Positions 1 through 6,509 of a DNA stretch of 6,509 nt are shown here, piece by piece. Made by a program: the position numbers and the translations under genes. The notes beneath the pieces are model-generated. The model worked only from the letters and a program-made list of their open reading frames with translations, was not told the DNA's origin and made no database searches. Numbering within the stretch: position 1 is the first letter of the stretch; the number at the start of each line of letters is the position of its first letter. The DNA is from Coriobacteriia bacterium (GTDB lineage: Bacteria; Actinomycetota; Coriobacteriia; Anaerosomatales; JAHIQC01): positions 1 through 6,509 of the forward strand of contig JAURYZ010000032.1 of assembly GCA_030653635.1 (NCBI GenBank), in the 5' to 3' direction.

Positions 1-3000
1 GCTCACGGAGTGACATGCGCGAGTCAGCGCGCAGCCGGTCGTGTGCACGGTCGTCAGGTCCGGTGTCTCCGTGGTGCCGTGACAGCCAGCGCCCAGTGCG
101 GTGCAGCCGACGTTGGTGGTGCCTACCGCATGGTTGGCGACGTTGGCATGCGCCGTGGCCGCCGAGGTGACATCGGTGTCGGCGTGGCAGTCCGAGCATG
201 CGCTCGTGGTGTTCTTGTTGGCCCAGCTGGCCTTGACAACGGCGGCGATGGTGGCCGAGTCGTTGTGGCACTTGACGCAGTTGTCCGCACCGGCAGCCGT
301 CAGTGTCGAGGTGGTGCGTTCGTGCTCGGTGCCCAGCACGCCGGTGTGGCATGCGGAGCAGGCGGCGGACTTGGAGTTGTAGGTGTAGGTCGCGCTCATC
401 TGGGTCGCACCGGCAGTGTGGTGGTCGGTGTCGATACCGTCAGCCAGACCGGCAGGGCCGTTGTGCAGCGCAGCGGTGTAGAGCGGGGTCAGGTGACAGC
501 CTGTGGCCTGGCCACAGGTCGTGAGTGTGGGCTTGGCGCCTTGAGTGGCGTAGTCGTGGCAACCGGTGATGTCACAGCCGGCCGCGTTCTTGTGCAGCTC
601 GTGCAGGTCGGTGGTGGTATGGCAGCCGATGCCCGATGACGCACAGCCTGCTGCGGAGGATCCGGCAACCGCAGGGGCGTTCGAGGTCGAGTGCTGGACC
701 TCGGTGGCTCCGAGCACGCTGCCCGTGTGGCAAGCGATGCAAGTATCGGTGCGGGTCGCGTCGGTGACGATCGTCTGGATCGCGGCGTTCTTGTTGTGGC
801 AATCGAAGCACGTGAGCGAGCCCGTACGCACACCTTGGTGCTGGGTGTAGAAGCCGTCAGGTGCCGCACTGACACCGTTGTGGCAGTTGGTGCATGTGGC
901 GGACGCGGTGCCGTTGGTGGTACCGCGAACGACGTTACCCATGCCAGTCGCTGTGTGGGTGGTCTCGTTGTAATGACCCGATGCCCCGGTGTCCATAAGG
1001 CCGACCACATCAGGAGCACCATCGTAGAGCGCCGCTCCGGCGCCGTGGCAGTTCTGGCAGGTGTTGGGATCGTTGAACTGCGCGAGGTTGTGGTTGGCGG
1101 CCGCATGGCACGCACCGCTCGTGCAGCCGTTGGCCGGGTGGATGACGGCATAGTCGGCCGGAGCCGGACCATGACAGCCGGCGCCTGCATCGGTGCAGCC
1201 AGTGACGCTCGTGTTGTTGTAGGTCGAGGCGGCAAGCGTGTGTCCGTGCGCCGTCATGCCCGCATGGCAGCCGACCGCAGCGCAGGAAAGCTCGGTGGGC
1301 ACCGTGGTGTTGTTCGCATGGCAGGTCGCGCAATCCGGCGTCATCAAGTTCGTGGTGATTGAGTTGGCGTGGATGACGGAGACATCGACGCTGTGGCATC
1401 CGGCGCCGGTGCAGGCGTTGGCGCTCACATCGTGCTTGGTGGTGGTGTCGGTGTGCTTGGGCGTATGGCACGCGTCACAGGTCTTGTCCCAAGCGCCGAC
1501 CAAAGCGGCGACCTTCACGGTGTGACACTCGACGCACTTGTCACTTGTGGAAAACGCCGAGGATGCCTTGAAGTGCTCGGGCTTCATCTCGGTCTTGTGG
1601 CACTGGGTGCACGCGAAGCCAGATACGGTGCCGGTCTGTGCGCTTGCTGTGTGCGTGGTCTCAGAACCCGTGTAGTGGTTCGGGTCTTTGGGGGTGTAGA
1701 CATGGGTGCCTATGACCGTGGCGTTGTGACAATCGATGCAACGCGCGGTGAAGTTGCCGTTGAGGTAACGCGTGTTGTTCGCGGTCAAGACCGCGTTGCC
1801 GTGACACTTCCAGCACCCGCCGTGGGCCGCCAGATCGGTAAAGTCGGTGTGGCATGCCAGACACTCGGCGTTTTGTGGGTACGCACCAGCGGTCGCTAGG
1901 TGCTTCTGGTCCTTGTTGTGCGGGACCTTAGCAGCCGAGTGGCAACCGACGGTCGTGCACGAGTAGGCGCTCGGAGGGGCGCTCGGTCCGTGACACGACA
2001 GGCAGCTCGCGTTGCCGGGCTTTGAGGAGTCGTGCAAAAGGTCTGCGAAGCTGATCTCGCCTAGAAGCGGGGTCGCGACGGCATTGTGGCAATAAAGTCC
2101 CGCACCCGGACCGCAACTGGCGGCGTTCGTGCCGTAAGGCCGGAAATCGTGCTTGGTGTTGTACTCGGCAGCCTCGTGGGGCTCGCCGGCACCCGTGGCG
2201 CTCGGCATACCTGAGCCGACCGCATGGCACACGATGCAGGTGTTGGTGGTGCCAAGCGTATCGAGCCAGTTCGCGGGCAAGTAGGAGGCGCTGTGGCAGT
2301 TCGAGCAGCGAACAGTGGCGTTACCCGGGCTTGTGAGCGAGCTTGTCTTGGCGTGCTCGCCGGTAAGCTCCATCGTGTGACAGCTCGAACAGCTGTAGCC
2401 GCCGGTGCGAAGCACGGCGGCTTGGCCATTGTTCGTGGCCGGATGTGCGACAGGCACGTGGTTGTCCATCGTGACAGCCGCTCCGGAAAAGCTCGCGTTG
2501 TGACAAAGCGAGCTCGTGCAGTCCTTGGTCGTGGGGAACACAGCCGTGCCGTGGCATGACAGGCAGCTCACCGAGTACGTGTTGGCCGAAAGCTTCGCGT
2601 TGTAGGCTCGCGCACTTCCCTCGGTGTGGATGATCGAAAGTTCGGTGCCGTGGCAGCCCTTGCAGTCTGTGCCGTTGGCGCCGGCACTCGCGTCATGGCT
2701 GGAGTCCACGAAGTCGTGCTTTTGCTGGCCTGCGTTGTTGTGGCAGGGCTGGGCCGCACCGTCGAGCGTGGCTGCGGTACCGCCGCAGGTGAAGTCGTAA
2801 TCGTTCAAGACGAACGGCGCATAGGTGGTGTGACACGCGCCGCAGCTCGAGGCTGTGGTCTTGGAGCTTGTGCGTGCATGCTCGGCGAACATGCTCATCG
2901 AGTGACAGCTCGTGCATGCGAAACCGGACTCTAGGCCCACCGTGTGGGTAGCCTCGTGGCTGAACGTCGCGCCGTGTCCGGTCGACTTGTCACCATGACA

Positions 3001-4110
3001 AGACAGGCATGCGGGCGCTATGGAGTCAGGTACGTTAGCGTAGACGCGGAAACTGTCGATCACGACAAAGGTTGCTCGTGCCGAGGCGTTCCTGGTGTTC
3101 AAGGGACGTACCGAGATCGTGTGCGCGCCGGGTGCCAGAACGTCCGAAGAATACACGATCGCCTGATAGACCGTGGAGGCACTGTATGTGTCGATGGTGG
3201 CGACCTTCGCACCGTCCAGATACACGTCGGCCCGACCGCGATACGGATCCTTGTCGCTCACAAGTTCGATGCGCTTGCCGGTGAAGGCGGCGGTGAGCCG
3301 TGAGCCCGCGACGTTGTTGTAGCTCATGCGCGAACCGGTGTAGATGGAAGAGGCCTTGTAGCGCCATGTGCCCACAAGGGTGATGGCGGAAGACGATCCA
3401 GTCGGGTCATCAGGGTTCTGACCTACGGCGTAGTTGTAGTCCTCGATAATCGCCGGTCGGTTGCCCTTGGTACCCTCGACGTCGTGGCATCCGGTGCTTG
3501 CGCACTGGTTGGTCTCGACGCCGGCGGTGCGCTGTGTCTGGTTACCGCCAACGACCCCATGACCGACAAGCCCGGTCCACGGAGCCCGGGCGGTGTAGTT
3601 CGCATTACCGACGGCAGAGTGATTTGTATGGTTCGCAGAAACCGCGCCTGTGTGACATGCGGAGCATGCCGCCGGAGCGTGACAGCTCGAGCAAGCCGAG
3701 GAACTCGTATCGACGTTCTTGGGCCAACGAGCATCCGAGTGGATGATGTGAAGGATGGCAGGAGAGGTGGCCTTGGAATTGGCAGACGTGAAGCTGGCCC
3801 CGGAGACCGGATCGGTATACGTGGGGACCGCCGTCATAAGAGAGTCGCCCCACCCGGGGTGACAGGCCGATCCGCAGTTGGAGCCGGACTGGTGGTACGG
3901 GTGCGTACCCACAAGGCCGCCGACGTGGCATGACTGACACGCGGTGTCGCGGTTCACGTCAGGCACGGGCATGCTCATGCCAGGACCGTGACACGTGAGA
4001 CAGCCGGTGTTGTCAGCAGCAAAAGCACCCGCCGAGAACGCCAAAGACGCCGCGACAACGATCATCGCGACGACAACTGCTCTGTGCGGGACGCCCAGAC
4101 GCTTGCTCAT
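1..4110 (-). CDS. Giant exported multihaem c-type cytochrome (3' end outside window)
   Basis: Predicted extracytoplasmic electron-transfer protein that binds many covalent c-type haems. Reading leftward from the ATG at 4110, all 1370 codons are open and no stop is reached, so the C-terminus is missing. Residues 1-31 form a Sec signal peptide. I count 42 C...CH motifs between residues 37 and 1367: 27 CXXCH (for example CLTCH at 37, CWKCH at 766, CVKCH at 1278), one CX3CH, seven CX4CH, two CX5CH, three CX6CH, one CX7CH and one CX13CH. Further His residues between them could be distal ligands. Residues about 224-362 are a haem-free beta-rich insert. The composition is rich in Ala, Thr, Ser, Asn and Gly. 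The layout resembles the doubled-CXXCH multihaem family. No lipobox or membrane anchor is visible, but one could lie in the missing part. An in-frame ATG 11 codons upstream (4143) is less likely because it has a weaker Shine-Dalgarno. The partner and substrate are unknown; extracellular electron transfer is an inference. Confidence 0.95.
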   Translation of the reverse strand, partial: MSKRLGVPHRAVVVAMIVVAASLAFSAGAFAADNTGCLTCHGPGMSMPVPDVNRDTACQSCHVGGLVGTHPYHQSGSNCGSACHPGWGDSLMTAVPTYTDPVSGASFTSANSKATSPAILHIIHSDARWPKNVDTSSSACSSCHAPAACSACHTGAVSANHTNHSAVGNANYTARAPWTGLVGHGVVGGNQTQRTAGVETNQCASTGCHDVEGTKGNRPAIIEDYNYAVGQNPDDPTGSSSAITLVGTWRYKASSIYTGSRMSYNNVAGSRLTAAFTGKRIELVSDKDPYRGRADVYLDGAKVATIDTYSASTVYQAIVYSSDVLAPGAHTISVRPLNTRNASARATFVVIDSFRVYANVPDSIAPACLSCHGDKSTGHGATFSHEATHTVGLESGFACTSCHSMSMFAEHARTSSKTTASSCGACHTTYAPFVLNDYDFTCGGTAATLDGAAQPCHNNAGQQKHDFVDSSHDASAGANGTDCKGCHGTELSIIHTEGSARAYNAKLSANTYSVSCLSCHGTAVFPTTKDCTSSLCHNASFSGAAVTMDNHVPVAHPATNNGQAAVLRTGGYSCSSCHTMELTGEHAKTSSLTSPGNATVRCSNCHSASYLPANWLDTLGTTNTCIVCHAVGSGMPSATGAGEPHEAAEYNTKHDFRPYGTNAASCGPGAGLYCHNAVATPLLGEISFADLLHDSSKPGNASCLSCHGPSAPPSAYSCTTVGCHSAAKVPHNKDQKHLATAGAYPQNAECLACHTDFTDLAAHGGCWKCHGNAVLTANNTRYLNGNFTARCIDCHNATVIGTHVYTPKDPNHYTGSETTHTASAQTGTVSGFACTQCHKTEMKPEHFKASSAFSTSDKCVECHTVKVAALVGAWDKTCDACHTPKHTDTTTKHDVSANACTGAGCHSVDVSVIHANSITTNLMTPDCATCHANNTTVPTELSCAAVGCHAGMTAHGHTLAASTYNNTSVTGCTDAGAGCHGPAPADYAVIHPANGCTSGACHAAANHNLAQFNDPNTCQNCHGAGAALYDGAPDVVGLMDTGASGHYNETTHTATGMGNVVRGTTNGTASATCTNCHNGVSAAPDGFYTQHQGVRTGSLTCFDCHNKNAAIQTIVTDATRTDTCIACHTGSVLGATEVQHSTSNAPAVAGSSAAGCASSGIGCHTTTDLHELHKNAAGCDITGCHDYATQGAKPTLTTCGQATGCHLTPLYTAALHNGPAGLADGIDTDHHTAGATQMSATYTYNSKSAACSACHTGVLGTEHERTTSTLTAAGADNCVKCHNDSATIAAVVKASWANKNTTSACSDCHADTDVTSAATAHANVANHAVGTTNVGCTALGAGCHGTTETPDLTTVHTTGCALTRACHSVS
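307..2916 (-). repeat. Four dispersed copies of a CXXCH-x6-EH-x-[KR] haem module
   Basis: The same 18-residue pattern occurs four times in the cytochrome: a CXXCH, exactly six residues, then Glu-His, one residue, Lys/Arg, and a Ser/Thr-rich end. Copies lie at residues 399-416 (bases 2863-2916), 574-591 (2338-2391), 834-851 (1558-1611) and 1251-1268 (307-360). Each is followed within about 6-11 residues by a second CXXCH (at 423, 602, 859 and 1278). In the first three copies a Gly-Phe/Tyr pair precedes the first Cys. The invariant His of EH is a good candidate distal haem ligand. The spread of copies suggests the protein grew by duplication of larger multihaem blocks. Confidence 0.75.
3025..3441 (-). 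other. Haem-free beta-sandwich-like module inside the cytochrome
   Basis: Residues about 224-362 lie between haem motif 6 (CASTGCH, ending at 209) and motif 7 (CLSCH, starting at 368) and contain no Cys. The sequence alternates short beta-like segments with Gly/Asp turns. Landmarks are YTGSRM, AAFTGKRIELV, DVYLDG, TIDTYS, IVYSSD, LAPGAHTISV and VVIDSFRVY. I recognise this pattern from beta-sandwich modules appended to secreted proteins of Gram-positive and actinobacterial type, often next to glycosidase or cell-surface domains. A role in binding carbohydrate or the cell surface is inferred; no binding residues can be assigned by eye. Confidence 0.7.
4018..4110 (-). other. Sec signal peptide of the multihaem cytochrome
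   Basis: Residues 1-31 have a basic n-region (MSKRLGVPHR), then a hydrophobic core of about 20 residues rich in Val and Ala, then an AFA-AD cleavage site after about residue 31. There is no twin-arginine motif and no Cys lipobox at the cleavage site. The mature protein therefore begins about five residues before the first haem motif. Export through Sec fits c-type cytochromes, which receive haem outside the cytoplasmic membrane. Confidence 0.88.
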
Positions 4111-4119
4111 ATTCACTCT

Positions 4120-4127
4120 CTCCCACC
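4120..4127 (-). promoter_or_regulatory. Ribosome-binding site of the cytochrome gene
   Basis: On the minus strand the sequence GGTGGGAG lies upstream of the ATG at 4110, with nine bases between its last G (4120) and the start codon. It supports 4110 as the start rather than the in-frame ATG at 4143, which has only a GGGGCAGG-like sequence before it and would put 11 extra residues ahead of the signal peptide. Confidence 0.7.
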
Positions 4128-4140
4128 AACATCGTCCGAC

Positions 4141-4167
4141 CATGATGGCCTGCCCCGGACCATCATG
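4141..4167. repeat. Perfect inverted repeat CATGATGG-N11-CCATCATG
   Basis: Two perfectly complementary 8-base arms (4141-4148 and 4160-4167) flank an 11-base GC-rich spacer. The element sits 31-57 bases upstream of the cytochrome start codon. It could be a protein operator with half-sites about 1.8 helical turns apart, or a stem-loop in the 5' leader. No T-run follows on either strand, so it is not a typical rho-independent terminator. No known regulator site was recognised. Confidence 0.6.
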
Positions 4168-4236
4168 CCTTCACCGCGTCGCCTGCCACTAAAGGACGTG
4201 CGCGGCCACTTCCTCCCTTACGCTACGAGCCTCCTT

Positions 4237-4264
4237 GAGAAGGATAAGAGGAAAAATCCTTCTC
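4237..4264. repeat. Perfect 9-bp inverted repeat (GAGAAGGAT / ATCCTTCTC)
   Basis: The arms at 4237-4245 and 4256-4264 are perfectly complementary around a 10-base A-rich loop (T-rich when read as leftward RNA). If leftward transcription starts near 4268, this hairpin would lie close to the 5' end of the cytochrome mRNA and could act on stability or regulation. Its right arm overlaps a near-palindrome at 4261-4275 (TCTC-GTTAAC-A-GAGA). No U-tract follows in either direction, which argues against a terminator. Confidence 0.55.
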
Positions 4265-4274
4265 GTTAACAGAG

Positions 4275-4301
4275 ATTATCGGGACGCTTACCACAATCCA
4301 A
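4275..4301 (-). promoter_or_regulatory. Weak candidate promoter for the cytochrome gene
   Basis: Read leftward, GATAAT (4275-4280) matches the -10 consensus at five of six positions. A TTGGAT (4296-4301), a poor -35 with three of six matches, lies upstream at a short 15-base spacing. The start of transcription would fall near 4268, giving a leader of roughly 160 bases that contains both inverted repeats. The match is weak and could be chance. Confidence 0.3.
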
Positions 4302-4400
4302 CAAGGGTTTCGCTCCGCATATCCGACGAGCGGGCACTCTGTACCCATCGCTATTCGACGAACGGTCGTTTTTGGACAAACGGGAGCGATTCAAAGATGA

Positions 4401-6122
<1,722 letters not shown>

Positions 6123-6142
<20 letters not shown>

Positions 6143-6485
6143 CGGGATCACGTAGATGGCTGATGCCCTCGAAGCCAAGCTTTGAGAGGTCGCCGAAGTC
6201 GTATGTGATGTCGGATGTGTCCATGTGGCACAGCGCAATCAGCTCAGGGCTTGGTTCGCCGGGATTCTCGTTCTGCTCGAGGACCCGCTCCCACGATTCC
6301 TGCGTGAGCACGATCCGCGTCGGCACGAAGTACTCGGCTGGGATGGTGTCGAGTGCGCGGAAATGATACTCGAGCGCGTCCTCGATGAGCCGGCTCTTCT
6401 TGACGCCCGTCCGTCGCGAATACGCATCCAGCTTGCGCTTGGTCTCGCGTGAGATGTACGCGGATATTTGCACTTCGTCGCTCAT
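6123..6485 (-). CDS. Ribbon-helix-helix antitoxin of the GNAT toxin
   Basis: Predicted antitoxin and operon repressor, 120 residues. The N-terminus has the beta strand VQISAYIS (5-12) followed by two helices (about residues 14-45, with TGVKKSRLIEDAL), the pattern of DNA-binding ribbon-helix-helix proteins such as the DUF1778/TacA and CopG groups. The segment after residue 47 (AEYFVPTRIVLTQESWERVLE...NP) resembles the toxin-wrapping part of these antitoxins. The acidic tail (DPDDDAGD) may help to bind the basic toxin. It is longer than typical TacA-like antitoxins of about 90 residues. It is the first gene of the operon and overlaps the toxin start by 20 nt. An AGGGGG lies almost against the ATG, an unusually short spacing. 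In this class the antitoxin, often with the toxin, represses its own promoter. Confidence 0.87.
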
Positions 6486-6493
6486 GCCCCCTA

Positions 6494-6501
6494 GCGTACG
6501 C
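6494..6501. promoter_or_regulatory. Palindrome GCGTACGC upstream of the antitoxin
   Basis: A perfect 8-bp palindrome lies 8 bases upstream of the antitoxin ATG. Ribbon-helix-helix antitoxins bind short palindromes in their own promoters, so this is a reasonable candidate operator. Only 24 bases upstream of the gene are in the window, so the promoter itself cannot be judged. Confidence 0.3.
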
Positions 6502-6509
6502 CGTTTCTA

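Noticed and set aside
489..1471. Minus-strand frames 489-1235 and 1010-1471
   Set aside because: They are in other frames of the same strand, are low-complexity Pro/Thr/Arg/His-rich, and overlap the haem-motif frame, which is continuous.
10..1899. Long plus-strand open frames (10-639, 691-1362, 1369-1899)
   Set aside because: They are antisense shadows of the cytochrome. Their apparent Gly/Val/Arg-rich repeats arise from the complement of Cys-His codons, and they show no domain or good ribosome-binding site.
1..4110. CRISPR or tandem DNA repeat array
   Set aside because: The recurrent GTGGCA and GTGACAGCTCG words are the antisense of Cys-His codons at irregular distances within one coding frame, not repeats with spacers.
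4229..4236. Second Shine-Dalgarno (AAGGAGG, minus strand)
   Set aside because: No start codon follows at a usable distance, and the next frames are only a few codons long.
4237..4264. Rho-independent terminator
   Set aside because: The stem is perfect, but no T-run follows on either strand, and it lies between divergent genes where no transcript needs to end.
3988..4269. Plus-strand frame of 93 residues
   Set aside because: It is antisense to the signal peptide and upstream region of the cytochrome, and its composition is typical of a shadow frame.
4111..4400. Cyclic-di-GMP riboswitch ahead of the cytochrome
   Set aside because: Such riboswitches precede some cytochrome genes in Geobacter, so I looked for the class I core on both strands. 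I did not find its conserved segments, only simple inverted repeats.

Overview
The window comes from a high-GC bacterium that respires anaerobically or exchanges electrons with something outside the cell. The evidence is a very large exported multihaem c-type cytochrome. Strong purine-rich Shine-Dalgarno sequences, a GTG start and the general style fit a high-GC Gram-positive or actinobacterial lineage such as anaerobic Coriobacteriia. That placement is an inference and cannot be proved from this stretch.

Region 1 (1-4110, minus strand) is one uninterrupted reading frame of 1370 codons. It starts at 4110 with a Sec signal peptide and runs off the left edge without a stop. It carries 42 C...CH haem-attachment motifs: 27 classical CXXCH and 15 with wider spacing. 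A haem-free beta-rich module sits between haem motifs 6 and 7. The many open frames on the plus strand and in the other minus frames here are shadows of this GC-rich gene.

Region 2 (4111-4655) is a 545-bp divergent intergenic region. On the cytochrome side it holds two perfect inverted repeats and a weak candidate promoter. On the gmd side it holds a nested hairpin, a 15-bp direct repeat, a possible 8-codon leader ORF, and an AGGAGG ribosome-binding site. No tRNA, rRNA, known riboswitch or obvious rho-independent terminator was recognised.

Region 3 (4656-5624, plus strand) is a complete gmd gene for GDP-mannose 4,6-dehydratase, which opens the routes to GDP-fucose, GDP-rhamnose and related deoxysugars. 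No partner reductase or epimerase gene lies in the window.

Region 4 (5606-6485, minus strand) is a compact toxin-antitoxin operon. A ribbon-helix-helix antitoxin is followed, with a 20-nt overlap, by a GNAT acetyltransferase toxin of the TacT/AtaT type. The toxin gene ends 19 nt inside the 3' end of gmd, so the two genes overlap tail to tail.

The genes do not form one obvious pathway. A loose link is possible: the cytochrome should be outside the cytoplasm, and gmd supplies sugars for surface glycans. The toxin-antitoxin pair is probably an independent accessory module.
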